Numbered from the stretch's first letter, positions 16,675 through 26,828 are shown. The stretch: 64,000 nucleotides of DNA from Legionella_C dresdenensis (GCF_042649825.1 NZ_JBHSAB010000004.1:62001-126000), one strand, 5' to 3'. Notes: a model not told the origin generated them from the sequence alone. Made by a program: numbers and translations.

Positions 16675-19600
16675 TTATGGAGTCCAGGCGTATTTCCCCC
16701 ATACATCAGGTTGCTGATAATGCGGATGGTTCAGAATCAGGTTTACCAACTTTTTGCCTCCATGAAGCGCTGCTATTTCGTGAGGAAATATAGGAATATT
16801 TTCACACTGAGGAAAGAGACGAATCTTGTCATCCAGCAAGGTTTGAAGTTTGTTATGCAGTTCTTTCTTGTGTAATAAATTGGCGAGGGCTTTCAGTGCG
16901 TTGACAGGAAAAGTACTTGCTACACACTCACAAGCCTGGTGATCCAGTAAAAAGGAAACGGCTTCCTGTTTTCCAAGTAAAGAGGCTAAGAAGGCTGGCG
17001 AGAGTCCATTGCTGTCGAGCTTATCGAGCGGCAATTTCAATGAATGATAAAACTCAAGTACATCTATCTGATTATACCGGGCAGCAACATGAGCAGCAGT
17101 TTGGTTCTCAGTATTAACATCATCAAGGCTAATTTTTTGTTCATGTAAAAATTGCAGAACATTAACACGGCCTCTGGCTGCGGCATAAAATGCAGGCGTC
17201 ATTCCTTCTGTAGAGTGCTTATCAAAACGTATTCCCTCCGCTTTTAAGAATGTTAAGGTCGCTATATCGCCTGCCGCTGCTGCAATATGGGTAAGATGAA
17301 TGTCCTGCTTGAACGTTTGATCCAGCGAAATGCCAGCCTGTTTTAAAAATTGCAGCCATTTTGTGTTATGGGGTTCATAAATGGCGGGTATAATTGAATC
17401 CCCGGCAAAAGGCTTGCTTAAGAATAACTTGACTTCTTGTTTGCCCAGTATGTTGAGGAGAAATTCGAGTAAATTATAGTTATCCCCAATCTCTGGGCCA
17501 ATGATTATTAACAGGCAAAGATCGTCCTGGTCCTGAGAGAACATCAGAGTCCTGAAATGTTTTAGCTCAGCTTCATTCAGAGTTTTCTGTTGCATAGCTG
17601 TAATTAATTGTATTATTGCAGTTTTCAGGGAAGAGGAATGTCTTGTAGCCAGCCACTTTAATACTGACATATAAGTAAAAATCGACATGTCTGACAAATA
17701 GGATGCTACCTGAGATGATTCCAGCAATCGCCAGAAAGCGCTTGCTTTTCCTTTGCCGATTTGTTGAATAATTCTTTCAAGCGTTTCATTTTGGCTGGAT
17801 GATGCAGAGGCAGTAACGGCCCTGTTTTCTGTCTGTTCTGGCGCAAGTTCCGGCTGGTTGAAAAACCCAATCCGAGTTATCGGACTGCGCTGCTTCTGGT
17901 TCTGGTGGTATTGTTCCAGCAAAGCAGCGATCTCTGTATGGCCCATGAGTTTTGCTATTTCATGAGGCAATACAGAGATGTCTGGCGCTTCTGACGATAA
18001 GTCGGTTTGATCTTTGATGAATTGCTTTACCTGCCTCAGAGCCAGGAACTGTTTCCGGGCTATATACAATTCTAATGATTCGCTCTTGACTGTGACGGGG
18101 TTAAATGGAGAGACATTGTGCTCTAGTAAATAGTTAATGACTTCGAGTTTGCCTTCCGCCGCTGCGCAATAAAGAGGCGTAAAACCATCCTTTGCAACGA
18201 TGTCGAGAGCGGAACCCGCCTGGTGTAGAAAGCGGACTGTCTCGACATGGCCATACTCTGCAGCGATAAAGAGCGGGGTATATCCTTCCGGGGTAAGAAT
18301 ATTGAGATCTGCGCCAATGAGGTCCAGAAACCGGAGCGCTTCAACCTGGCCATACTGAGCAGCAGCATACGCCGGGGTTTCTCCGATACTGTCAGCAACG
18401 TTGGGGTTTGCACCATCTTTATAAAGGAATTTAAGCGCATTAACAGCTCCGCCCAGAGCGGCGGCAAAAAAGGGGGTAGAGCCATCTTCGATAGGACTTT
18501 GAAGATTAACCCCAATTTGCTGCAGGTATTGGAGTACTTCAACCTGATCATTAACTGCGGCGACGTATGCCGGGGTATCGCCATCACTATTCGCCGCTTG
18601 CGGATCGGCGCCTGCCTGATGGAGAAATTGGACTGCATTAATAGCTCCTGCCCGGGCTGCAACAAAAAGCGGAGTCGAGCAATCATCCCCTGACGCATCG
18701 ATAGCAGCGCCAGCCTTGAGCAGGAAATCGAGTATCTCAACATGATTATTTTTAGCTGCCGCATGCATGGGACGACGACCCTGTTCATCCTCTATATCCA
18801 GGTTAGCGCCGGCTTGTTTTAAAAAGCGAAGTGTTTCCAAATCGCCGTTCTTTGCGCAAATTATAGCAAAATACCCTGCCTTTCTTCTGCCCAATGTAAC
18901 AGTGGCATTTAAACAGGCTGCTACACAAGGCTCTTTTCCAGCGCTATCAAGAATACGTTTCAACAAGGCCGGATTGTGATGGCTTAATTCACAGAAAATT
19001 TGTTTGAAAAGGGAGATGCCGTTGTATGTAGTACAGAGAGCGCGTATTACGGATCGAGGGACAGGTTTTACGGAATTTTTTTTAGTATTTTTCTGGGGGG
19101 CGGGAAACAGTTGATTAATTGTTGCCAGTAATTTTGGCTGATGCTCATCAAGCAGCCATTCCATAAGAGTGATTGTGAGAATTGAGGTGTCGAGTAAATA
19201 TTGTTCTGCCTGCGGCGATTCAAGTAACCGTTTGATTGCGCCTGTTGTGCCATTTTTAATTTGTTGCACCAGGTTGTTAACAGCCTGATTTTTCCTGACT
19301 ATTGCTGCTGGAGAGGCTGCACGTGTATTTTTTTCCGATTTAGGTTTTACGGAGGATACAACTACAGGTCGGCTGCGACCTGCCGCCTGAGCCGCAGGTA
19401 TATTGGCTACTGGTTTGGGAGCTGGTTGCGGCTCTTTGACTGATGGAGCAAGTGTTGTGGGATTAGCTGCGGCTTGTGCTTCCAAAGACGAATTGATGAT
19501 ATGGTCAATTTTCTGATCTGGAAGCTGCAAATGGTCTTTCATTATGATTCGGGCTTGCTCAAAATTGCTGTTTTGCAGGTGATGATCCGCCTGAGCCTGC

Positions 19601-21378
19601 CAACGGGCCTGTTCGTTCTCTGATTTTACGGGTAATTTCAGGTTGTTCGCATCCAGGACTGCAATTTCGCCGAGGAGTGTTTGGGCGAGTTTTTGCCATC
19701 GCGGCTGTTCCTTATCGTAAATAAAAAGTCGCAGTTGGGCGCGTTTTAGCGCGACATATAGGGCATTTAAAGCATTCCATTGGTCAAGGGTTAACTCGAG
19801 GTTGGGATTTTTTTTAGTCAAAGATTTAATCCCGCGTGCCTGTGAAAACGGATTCCAGAGAATCACAGTATCAAAATCAAGACCAATGGCTTGTGCAGGC
19901 GTTAGAATATTGCTGCAGCCTAGCACGTCTTTAATGTGCTCGCGCTCCTTTTGCGAGCATTCCTCAAAGACGATAACGACAGTTCCCGCATACTGTCCAT
20001 ACGGTTTGATAGCAGGCAAATGGGTATTATGAATTTGGTTGACCTGCCCGCCCTCGGGCAGGGCTGATTGAATCTTTCGGTATGGACGGCGCTTACCGCT
20101 ACCAGTATCCATCTCGTATTTCACGTCCAGAAGATGATTGCCGACTGCGGTCACTTCCGGCCGGCTGCGCCAATCGGTGAGAAGTGAGTGTTCAGTATAG
20201 GGATGGTTTATATCGTACAGAATTTCTTTCAGACAATTGTGCATATAAGGCGATGAAAACAGGGCCTGATCACTATCCAGGGCGGCGACTACCTGCCGAT
20301 CCCTGGTCAGGCGAACCAATTCTCTTACTGCTATTGGCGGCAGATTTTGTGTTTCATCGAGATAAATGCTGGAGTAGCATGGAGCCTTCTGGGGCAGGGC
20401 GCTGACCATGGGGTCAAGAAAACCGTTTGCCAGCAAATGAACCTGCCATTTAGCGAGCAAGCCGATGAACAATTTCTGTTTGACCGCATTGTCGTTACCA
20501 TGGCTCGGATCTTTGGCGGAATAATGGCATTGACGTTGACCCAATTCACAGTATTTATCAGGGCCAAGCGCTGCAATCAGGCTGAACTCGTAATGTACAG
20601 TGTTAGCGGGCTCATCCACTTTCTGGCTTTTCAGCCATTCGGCAAAATCAGCGCTATTGAGCATTCTGCAATCCGGATAATTATTTTGCAACAATCTTTG
20701 CCAGGTCGAAAATACCGCGGAGATAGCAGGCGCTTCTTCGATTGACCACTCTGCTTGATACATGGCCTGATGGTTATTAACCAATGGATCAGAGGGTGAT
20801 AGAAACAGACAGGGGAGGACTTCGTTCTGTTTTTCGTTGTCAATTACGGGTTTCGCATTAAGCATTTGTTGCATGACGCTGAACAGGATACTGGTTTTCC
20901 CTGCACCCGGCGGCCCTAAGAATACTATTGGTTTAGAGAGTTCACAGGCTTTTTGCTGGCCGCTATCCAGAATTAAAGTGCTTCCTCTATACGGAATAGC
21001 GGGAACAAATTCCAACGGTTGTTCTGGTGCTGGCGGAGGATTATTCGCAGGCAGTGTTTGAGTTTCTGGTATTTCCAGCTCCTGATGCTTTGGCTCGCCA
21101 AGGCTTGCAAGCTGCCGTTTTAATCTATTGTAATTGTGATTGTTCACTGCCAGGATTAAAAGTTTATTCTTGCCCTCATGCTTGAGCCAGGTATAAATTA
21201 ACCGCTGCTTTCTATTAATTTTAGCGCGAAAAACGGGCTTTTCCTGATAATTTGCACCCTTCAGGGGCTTAACCTGCGGATAGCGCAGTTCGTTGGATAG
21301 AATACCCTGAATCAGTTCCTGGTGGGTTAAGATTTCCTCTTTTGTAATATGGTTAAGATCAAACAAAATGCTGAGCAT
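16675..21378 (-). CDS. 1567-aa RelE/YoeB-like + SF1 (UvrD-like) helicase + ankyrin-repeat protein
   Basis: Four parts are visible. (1) Residues 1-90 resemble RelE/YoeB-type toxins: a PLKG turn, then RAKINRKQRLIYTW and LLILAVNNHNY, with R59, H81 and Y83 matching catalytic positions of YoeB (HRLVY, HY). (2) Residues 150-560 form a compact SF1 helicase core: Walker A GPPGAGKT (K161), motif II DETQ (D341), motif III ALDSDQALF, motif IV TDWRSRPE, motif V QAIGLDFDTVIL, motif VI YVALKRAQ. (3) About residues 700-1150: a helical segment, eight or so ankyrin repeats, and a PHEIA cap. (4) A second helical/ankyrin/PHEIA module to the C-terminus. No signal peptide or membrane segment is seen. A paralogue lies immediately upstream. 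Function is unknown; a secreted effector or a defence NTPase are both possible. Confidence 0.72.
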   Translation of the reverse strand: MLSILFDLNHITKEEILTHQELIQGILSNELRYPQVKPLKGANYQEKPVFRAKINRKQRLIYTWLKHEGKNKLLILAVNNHNYNRLKRQLASLGEPKHQELEIPETQTLPANNPPPAPEQPLEFVPAIPYRGSTLILDSGQQKACELSKPIVFLGPPGAGKTSILFSVMQQMLNAKPVIDNEKQNEVLPCLFLSPSDPLVNNHQAMYQAEWSIEEAPAISAVFSTWQRLLQNNYPDCRMLNSADFAEWLKSQKVDEPANTVHYEFSLIAALGPDKYCELGQRQCHYSAKDPSHGNDNAVKQKLFIGLLAKWQVHLLANGFLDPMVSALPQKAPCYSSIYLDETQNLPPIAVRELVRLTRDRQVVAALDSDQALFSSPYMHNCLKEILYDINHPYTEHSLLTDWRSRPEVTAVGNHLLDVKYEMDTGSGKRRPYRKIQSALPEGGQVNQIHNTHLPAIKPYGQYAGTVVIVFEECSQKEREHIKDVLGCSNILTPAQAIGLDFDTVILWNPFSQARGIKSLTKKNPNLELTLDQWNALNALYVALKRAQLRLFIYDKEQPRWQKLAQTLLGEIAVLDANNLKLPVKSENEQARWQAQADHHLQNSNFEQARIIMKDHLQLPDQKIDHIINSSLEAQAAANPTTLAPSVKEPQPAPKPVANIPAAQAAGRSRPVVVSSVKPKSEKNTRAASPAAIVRKNQAVNNLVQQIKNGTTGAIKRLLESPQAEQYLLDTSILTITLMEWLLDEHQPKLLATINQLFPAPQKNTKKNSVKPVPRSVIRALCTTYNGISLFKQIFCELSHHNPALLKRILDSAGKEPCVAACLNATVTLGRRKAGYFAIICAKNGDLETLRFLKQAGANLDIEDEQGRRPMHAAAKNNHVEILDFLLKAGAAIDASGDDCSTPLFVAARAGAINAVQFLHQAGADPQAANSDGDTPAYVAAVNDQVEVLQYLQQIGVNLQSPIEDGSTPFFAAALGGAVNALKFLYKDGANPNVADSIGETPAYAAAQYGQVEALRFLDLIGADLNILTPEGYTPLFIAAEYGHVETVRFLHQAGSALDIVAKDGFTPLYCAAAEGKLEVINYLLEHNVSPFNPVTVKSESLELYIARKQFLALRQVKQFIKDQTDLSSEAPDISVLPHEIAKLMGHTEIAALLEQYHQNQKQRSPITRIGFFNQPELAPEQTENRAVTASASSSQNETLERIIQQIGKGKASAFWRLLESSQVASYLSDMSIFTYMSVLKWLATRHSSSLKTAIIQLITAMQQKTLNEAELKHFRTLMFSQDQDDLCLLIIIGPEIGDNYNLLEFLLNILGKQEVKLFLSKPFAGDSIIPAIYEPHNTKWLQFLKQAGISLDQTFKQDIHLTHIAAAAGDIATLTFLKAEGIRFDKHSTEGMTPAFYAAARGRVNVLQFLHEQKISLDDVNTENQTAAHVAARYNQIDVLEFYHSLKLPLDKLDSNGLSPAFLASLLGKQEAVSFLLDHQACECVASTFPVNALKALANLLHKKELHNKLQTLLDDKIRLFPQCENIPIFPHEIAALHGGKKLVNLILNHPHYQQPDVWGKYAWTP

Positions 21379-21403
21379 GAATGGTGTTCCTGTGTACAGA
21401 AAT

Positions 21404-21433
21404 AGTATAAATTAATAAAAATAATAAGTTCAA
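21404..21433 (-). promoter_or_regulatory. Predicted sigma-70 promoter for the 1567-aa gene
   Basis: On the minus strand TTGAAC (21433-21428) and TATACT (21409-21404) are separated by 18 bp, in the 60-bp gap after the stop codon of the upstream paralogue. The ATG follows at 21378 with an AGGAA ribosome-binding site. The gene can therefore be expressed independently of its neighbour. Confidence 0.5.
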
Positions 21434-21438
21434 TATGT

Positions 21439-24400
21439 CTATATTGCCGCTATTGTAAGCCTGATTTCTTCCGGACTGAAAAGGTCAACCGCAAGCTCTT
21501 TGCTATAGTGTGCTTTATATTTCGGATGTTCCTTCAACAAGTTTATGGCTTCCTGATTGCCCATAAGTTGTGCCAGTTCGTGAGGCAATATGGAAATATA
21601 TTCTTTTTTGGGCGAAGAGCCGATTTTATTATGGATGAATATATTTACCCGTTCCCAATCCGAGATCAAAGATTGGGCAATAAAACGCTTCAGCAGCTTG
21701 ATATGCATAGTCGCGGGTTGAAGAGGATATTCATTATTGTCTAATAAAAAGCTCATAATTTCGAGCTGCCCGCCCTTGACCGCGGTTACAAGAGGTGTAG
21801 GGCCTGTTTTTATAGGCGTATCAAGAGGGGCGCCAATCTGGTGCAAATATTGGAGTATATCCAGGCGGTTATGCAGCGTGGCTAAATAGGCTGCTGTCGC
21901 ACCATTAAAATCAACTGCTTTAATATTCGCGCCTGATTCATACAGGAAGCGAACTACTGCAAGGTGGCCTCGTTGAATTGCAATAAGGAGCGGGGTAAAA
22001 TTATTATTATCCGGGATATCAAGCTTGGCCTGCTTTTGTTTGAGGAATTCAAGTACTGCCAGATGACCGTTATAAGCAGCAGCGTAAGCCAAAGTCATTC
22101 CATCGTTATTGGCTACTGTTGTATCGGCACCAGCTTCACACAATAACCTGACTACGTCAACCTGGCCATTTCTCGCGGCCATATGTAGCGGTGTAACGCC
22201 TTTATCTGTAGGAGTATTGATATTTACTTTTTTCTTGATCAGAAAGCCCATTATCCCTAATTGATTATATTGCGCAGCAATATAAGTCAGGGTTGCGCCA
22301 TTGACAGTGGAAATACGGTTCAGGTCTATCTTTTCCTCATCCAGGAACTTCATTATTTCAAGCCGGCCGTACTCAACGGCCATTAAGGAAATAATATAGG
22401 CCGTAGAATGGTTTATTTTGAATAGAACGCGCAACAATGGAAAAAGTTCATGGGGGCTTTTTTGCTGATCAGAAAGTATTTCAATAGCTGTAGCCAGAAG
22501 GCTATCGTTATGTTCTGCAATCAGCCACTGCAGTACGCTGACTGTCATGAAAGATGGTTTATTGGTCAGATGCTCTTCTGCGTCAGGCGATGCCAGCAGT
22601 TGCCTGATTGCATCTTTTGTGCCTTTTATGATTTCCTGGATAAACGCATTAAGCTTGTTTGCTTTTTGTTCTAATGCTGGTTTCTGGGCGCTGAAAAAGC
22701 CAATCTGGGCGGCCGCACTGAGAGATTTTCGATGTTGCAGCAGAGCGCTTTCAGTTCTTGTATGCCCCATCATTTGTGCGATTTCATGAGGCAAGATGGC
22801 GATATCCTGTTTTTCTGCATGCGGAGAGCCGAGTTTATCTTGTATGAACTTTTCTACCCGTTTTTGAGTCTTGAGAGGCGTTTCGGTCATAATTTGATGC
22901 AATACCTCGACCGCGATCGTTACGGGAGTGTGCGGCGACACCTGCTTGCCTAATAAGAACTCAACGGCATCAAGCTTGCCATAGGCTGCAGCGATAAAAA
23001 GCGGCGTAGTACCATCCCTGGCTGGTGTGTCGAGAGCAGCTCCAAGCATGTTCAGGGCTTTGAGGGAGGCAACCTGGTCAAACCGGGCGGCAACATATGC
23101 CGGAGTATACCCTTCTCCTGCATCGGCTTTGTTAGGATTAACGCCAACGCTGCAGAGAAAATTGATGGCCTTAACACGTCCTGCCGATGCAGCAGCAGTC
23201 AGAGGGGTTGAGTGATCGTTAGCTGGCATCGTTAGATCTGCGTCAATCTGATGCAGGTATTCAAGTGCTTTAATCTTATCGCCCCAGGCTGCAATATATG
23301 CTGGGGTTTCACCATCATTATTGACGGCATTGCGGTCAGCTTTGGCTTTGTAAAGGTGTTTCATTATTTCAACGTTATCTTGTTGCGCCGCATAATGAAG
23401 CGGTGTTGCGCCATACTGATTTTTGATATGGAGATCTACCTTTTCCTGAGTCATAAATAAAAGTATGTTCAGATGACCTTCTCGAGCAGCGAAATGAGCC
23501 ATAGTCATACCATCTTTACGGGCTGTGTCGAGCTTAATACCGGCCCTATGCAGGAATTTGATTACTCCAAGGTGTCCATTTTCGGCTGCATGAAGAATGG
23601 GGGACATGCCGGACTCAGGAGATGTTTCAAAGTTCACTCCTTTTTCCTGAAGAAGTTTAACTATCGCAACGTTGCCGCTACCGGCAGCCATACAGGCAAT
23701 ATTTAACTCTTCCTTATCAGAGGTATTCAAATTAACCCCTTTCAGGCATAAAAGTTGGACTAGCTTAAAAAATCCCTTTTTAGTTGCAACCAGAAGAGGG
23801 GTTTCCCCCTTTTTATTTGGTGTATCGAGGTTTTCCCCTTCTTGCCCCAGGTATTCAAGTAAGTCTATATCACCGTTTTGAGCAGCGATATGAGCCAGTG
23901 TTGTGCCATGGTTATTGGGCGTTTTCAGACTTATACCCGCTTCTTTCAGGAATTGAATTATTTTGACGTGACCATATAACGCTGCAATGTGAATAGGACG
24001 CGAACCGTGCCTGTTAGCTACATCCAGGTCGGCTCCTGCCAGTTTCAGATATTGCAGTGTTTTCGGATGGCCGTAGGCAGCGCAATCCAAGACTAAGTAT
24101 TCTCTATTCTTACCAGGCGCATTTAAGCAGGCAGCTACAAAAGGCTCATCTCCAACTTGTTCGAGAATAGATTTTATTAAAACAGGGTTTCTTTCTACCA
24201 GTTCAATGAAGCATGCTTTAAACAGAGAAGCGCCATTGTGCATAGTGCAGAGTGTGCGCATATAATTCATAAGTTGTTCAGTTGTATTTGACCGCTCCGA
24301 GAGTACCTCCAACATCGCCGCCAATAGTTGTTTTTTATGATCCTCAATCAGCCATTCCAGGATGCTGACGGATTTCATGTTGGATGTATTGATCAAGTGG

Positions 24401-26559
24401 CGCTCGGCATCGGGAAGCTTTAACAATTTTGTAATAGAGCCGCGAATATTTCTTTGAATTAATGCAATCAATTGGCGAAGATCGACTTCCTCTACAGGTT
24501 TTTTACGAGCTTGAGCCACCTGCTCTGGCGTGGCCGTTGCCGGTTGTAATGTGAGTGCTGCTGTAGTTGACAGAGCTGCTTTTTTACGGGCTTTATTCCG
24601 TCTTCGCCGCTTGCCAGAGGACGAAGCAGGAGCCTCTGTTGCGGCAGTGGCCGGAACTTGTGTTCCTTTGGCCTGATTGATTGTAAGTTCAATTTCCTGT
24701 TTAGTCCGCTGCAAATGGTTTGCCATAATATTTTCGGCTTCGAGATAATTTTTGTTTTGCAGATGATGCTCAACCTGCTGTTGCCAGCGGACTTTTTCAT
24801 TATCGGAATGCAAGGGTAATGTCAGATGGTTTGTTTCCATGGCCGTAATCTTGCCGAGCAAGGTGCTAGCGAGATTTCGCCATCGCAGCTGTTCCTTGTC
24901 GTAAAAAAAGACGCGGAATTTAGCGCGTTTGATGGCCACATAGAGTGCGTTTAAGGCGTTCCACTGATCCAGAGAAAGCTCCATTCCGGCATTTTTTTTA
25001 GCAAGGGATTTAATCCCCGGTGCCTGTGAAAACGGGTTCCAGAGTATGACGGTATCAAAATCGAGCCCAATGGCTTGCGCCGGAGTTAAAATATTGTCGC
25101 AGCCCAATGAATTTTTAATCTGTTCGCGCTCTTCATCCGAAGGCGGCTGAAAGACGATGACCACAGTTCCGGCATATTGCCCGTATGGTTTCAGGTTGGC
25201 AAAATGGGAGTTATCAATCCAGTTGACTTGTCCGCCTTGGGGGAGAGCTGAATCGATATCTTTGTAAGGACGGCGTTTGTCGCCGCTATCCATCTTATAT
25301 TTCATGTTAATAAGATGATTGCCGACTGCGGTAACTTCCGGACAACTGCGCCAGTCGGTGGTCAGTTGATGCTCGTTATATTGTTTTATAGTGCTATAAA
25401 AGATTTCTTTCAGGCAGTTGTGCATATAAGGCGATGAGAACAGGGCTTGATCGCTGTCCAGGGCCGCGACTATCTGGCCGTTCAGAGCGAGAGGCACTAC
25501 AGAGCTAATCGCTACAGGAGGCAAGTTTTGAGTTTCATCGAGATAAATGCTTGAATAAGGGTGTGCCTGTGGCGGCAGAGTGCTGACCATGGGGTCGATG
25601 AGGCGGTTTTCTTCCAGATAAGTCTGCCATTTGGCGAGCAGGCTGATGAATGTCTCCTGCTTGGCCGCATTCTCTTTGCCATGAATCGGATCTTTGGCGG
25701 AATAATGGCATTGGCGCTGTCCCAACGTACGGTATTTCTCAACTCCCAGTGCGACAATCAGGCTGAGTTCGTAATGGACGATTTTAGCTGGCGCTTGTTC
25801 TTTCTCGCTGCCCAGCCATTGGGCAAAAACTGCATCATTATTGAGCATTGTATAATTCGGGTAACTGCTTTGCAGCAGGCCTGCCCAAGTGATAAACACC
25901 ACACCGCCATCCGGTTCTTCCGCCGACCTTTCTGCCTGGTACATATCCCGGTGGTTATTAACCAGTGGTTCAGAGGGGGAGAGGAACAAGGCCGGGTGAA
26001 CTGGCGGTTGCTGCGTTTCCTCAATAGCGGGTTTCTCATTGCGCTTCTGTTGCATGAGGCTGTACAAGATACTGGTTTTCCCTGCACCCGGTGGGCCAAT
26101 GAGAGCCAGCGGCCTCTGTTTGCGGTAGGTATTCAGCTGGCTGGAATCGAGAATTAAAATGTTACCTTTATATGGAATTACAGGCGTAAATTCCAAGGGT
26201 TGCTCCTTTTCGGCCGGAGGATTCATCACTGGCGGCGCATCACCGTCTGCTATTTCCAGCTCTTGATAGTTGGGAGTCCTTCGGTCAATAAATTGCCGTT
26301 TTAATTTTTTGTAATTGTGATCGTTTATTGCCAGAACAAACAGTTTGTTCTGATCCTGATGTTTATGCCAGGTATAAATTAACCGGTCCTTTTTATTGAT
26401 TTTGGCGCGAAAAACGTTTTCACCATGGTAGTCTGCTCCTTTCAGTTGTTTAACCTTGGGATAGCGCAGCGTACCGGCTAAAATATCAGCGATTAACCCT
26501 CCGTGTTTTTTGATTTCCTCTTCTTTAATGTGATTACGATCAAAAAGAATATTGGGCAT
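21439..26559 (-). CDS. 1706-aa RelE/YoeB-like + SF1 (UvrD-like) helicase + ankyrin-repeat protein
   Basis: This is a paralogue of the 1567-aa protein with the same order of parts and conserved landmark numbering: RelE/YoeB-like R59, H81 and Y83, Walker A lysine K161 (GPPGAGKT) and motif II D341 (DETQ). Motifs III (ALDSDQALF), IV (TDWRSCPE), V (QAIGLDFDTVIL) and VI (YVAIKRAK) are intact. A basic Arg/Lys-rich linker (SGKRRRRNKARKKAAL) near residue 655 could bind nucleic acid or be a nuclear-localisation-like signal. The first ankyrin block is longer (about 11 repeats, residues 826-1200), the second has about six (1390-1606). Each block is preceded by a ~100-aa helical segment and followed by a PHEIA/PHELA motif. 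Function is unknown. The pair probably arose by tandem duplication. Confidence 0.72.
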   Translation of the reverse strand: MPNILFDRNHIKEEEIKKHGGLIADILAGTLRYPKVKQLKGADYHGENVFRAKINKKDRLIYTWHKHQDQNKLFVLAINDHNYKKLKRQFIDRRTPNYQELEIADGDAPPVMNPPAEKEQPLEFTPVIPYKGNILILDSSQLNTYRKQRPLALIGPPGAGKTSILYSLMQQKRNEKPAIEETQQPPVHPALFLSPSEPLVNNHRDMYQAERSAEEPDGGVVFITWAGLLQSSYPNYTMLNNDAVFAQWLGSEKEQAPAKIVHYELSLIVALGVEKYRTLGQRQCHYSAKDPIHGKENAAKQETFISLLAKWQTYLEENRLIDPMVSTLPPQAHPYSSIYLDETQNLPPVAISSVVPLALNGQIVAALDSDQALFSSPYMHNCLKEIFYSTIKQYNEHQLTTDWRSCPEVTAVGNHLINMKYKMDSGDKRRPYKDIDSALPQGGQVNWIDNSHFANLKPYGQYAGTVVIVFQPPSDEEREQIKNSLGCDNILTPAQAIGLDFDTVILWNPFSQAPGIKSLAKKNAGMELSLDQWNALNALYVAIKRAKFRVFFYDKEQLRWRNLASTLLGKITAMETNHLTLPLHSDNEKVRWQQQVEHHLQNKNYLEAENIMANHLQRTKQEIELTINQAKGTQVPATAATEAPASSSGKRRRRNKARKKAALSTTAALTLQPATATPEQVAQARKKPVEEVDLRQLIALIQRNIRGSITKLLKLPDAERHLINTSNMKSVSILEWLIEDHKKQLLAAMLEVLSERSNTTEQLMNYMRTLCTMHNGASLFKACFIELVERNPVLIKSILEQVGDEPFVAACLNAPGKNREYLVLDCAAYGHPKTLQYLKLAGADLDVANRHGSRPIHIAALYGHVKIIQFLKEAGISLKTPNNHGTTLAHIAAQNGDIDLLEYLGQEGENLDTPNKKGETPLLVATKKGFFKLVQLLCLKGVNLNTSDKEELNIACMAAGSGNVAIVKLLQEKGVNFETSPESGMSPILHAAENGHLGVIKFLHRAGIKLDTARKDGMTMAHFAAREGHLNILLFMTQEKVDLHIKNQYGATPLHYAAQQDNVEIMKHLYKAKADRNAVNNDGETPAYIAAWGDKIKALEYLHQIDADLTMPANDHSTPLTAAASAGRVKAINFLCSVGVNPNKADAGEGYTPAYVAARFDQVASLKALNMLGAALDTPARDGTTPLFIAAAYGKLDAVEFLLGKQVSPHTPVTIAVEVLHQIMTETPLKTQKRVEKFIQDKLGSPHAEKQDIAILPHEIAQMMGHTRTESALLQHRKSLSAAAQIGFFSAQKPALEQKANKLNAFIQEIIKGTKDAIRQLLASPDAEEHLTNKPSFMTVSVLQWLIAEHNDSLLATAIEILSDQQKSPHELFPLLRVLFKINHSTAYIISLMAVEYGRLEIMKFLDEEKIDLNRISTVNGATLTYIAAQYNQLGIMGFLIKKKVNINTPTDKGVTPLHMAARNGQVDVVRLLCEAGADTTVANNDGMTLAYAAAYNGHLAVLEFLKQKQAKLDIPDNNNFTPLLIAIQRGHLAVVRFLYESGANIKAVDFNGATAAYLATLHNRLDILQYLHQIGAPLDTPIKTGPTPLVTAVKGGQLEIMSFLLDNNEYPLQPATMHIKLLKRFIAQSLISDWERVNIFIHNKIGSSPKKEYISILPHELAQLMGNQEAINLLKEHPKYKAHYSKELAVDLFSPEEIRLTIAAI

Positions 26560-26582
26560 GAATAGTTTCCTGGCACTGAAAA

Positions 26583-26599
26583 TTCCTGCTGCGCAGGAA
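26583..26599. repeat. Small hairpin in the 5' leader of the 1706-aa gene
   Basis: TTCCTGC-TGC-GCAGGAA forms a 7-bp stem 24 bp upstream of the ATG of the 1706-aa gene. It could affect translation initiation, but no mechanism is evident. Confidence 0.35.
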
Positions 26600-26620
26600 C
26601 GACATAAACAACAGCGGGCA

Positions 26621-26649
26621 ATTATAGATTAATTGGACAAAAAGCTCAA
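26621..26649 (-). promoter_or_regulatory. Predicted sigma-70 promoter for the 1706-aa gene
   Basis: On the minus strand TTGAGC (26649-26644) and a perfect TATAAT (26626-26621) are separated by 17 bp, about 60 bp upstream of the ATG. It is the best promoter-like sequence in the gap between this gene and the divergent IcmL-like gene. Confidence 0.55.
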
Positions 26650-26745
26650 TATTTGTCAATGGAACTTTTTTGCCCAACCGGTGTCTAACTTAATGAGCAC
26701 TCTCCATGAAGGCTCAATCCCGTCTATCCCTCTTGGATGGGGTTT

Positions 26746-26799
26746 CGTGTCATTAAGCGACACGCCAGTTCTCCCCGGCATACAAGCCGGGGTTTTTTT
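26746..26799 (+). terminator. Hairpin plus rho-independent terminator, copy 1 of a duplicated module
   Basis: A first hairpin (CGTGTC/GACACG, 26746-26764) is followed by a GC-rich hairpin (CCCCGGC 26773-26779, GCCGGGG 26786-26792) and seven Ts. Its first 33 bases (26746-26778) are identical to 28052-28084. No gene on this strand ends here, so the terminator may end a small RNA or limit antisense transcription. The gap 26560-26854 holds this module, the 1706-aa gene promoter and nothing else recognisable. Confidence 0.65.
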
Positions 26800-26828
26800 A
26801 TGGCGAAACTCGTTCTACAATTAGACAT

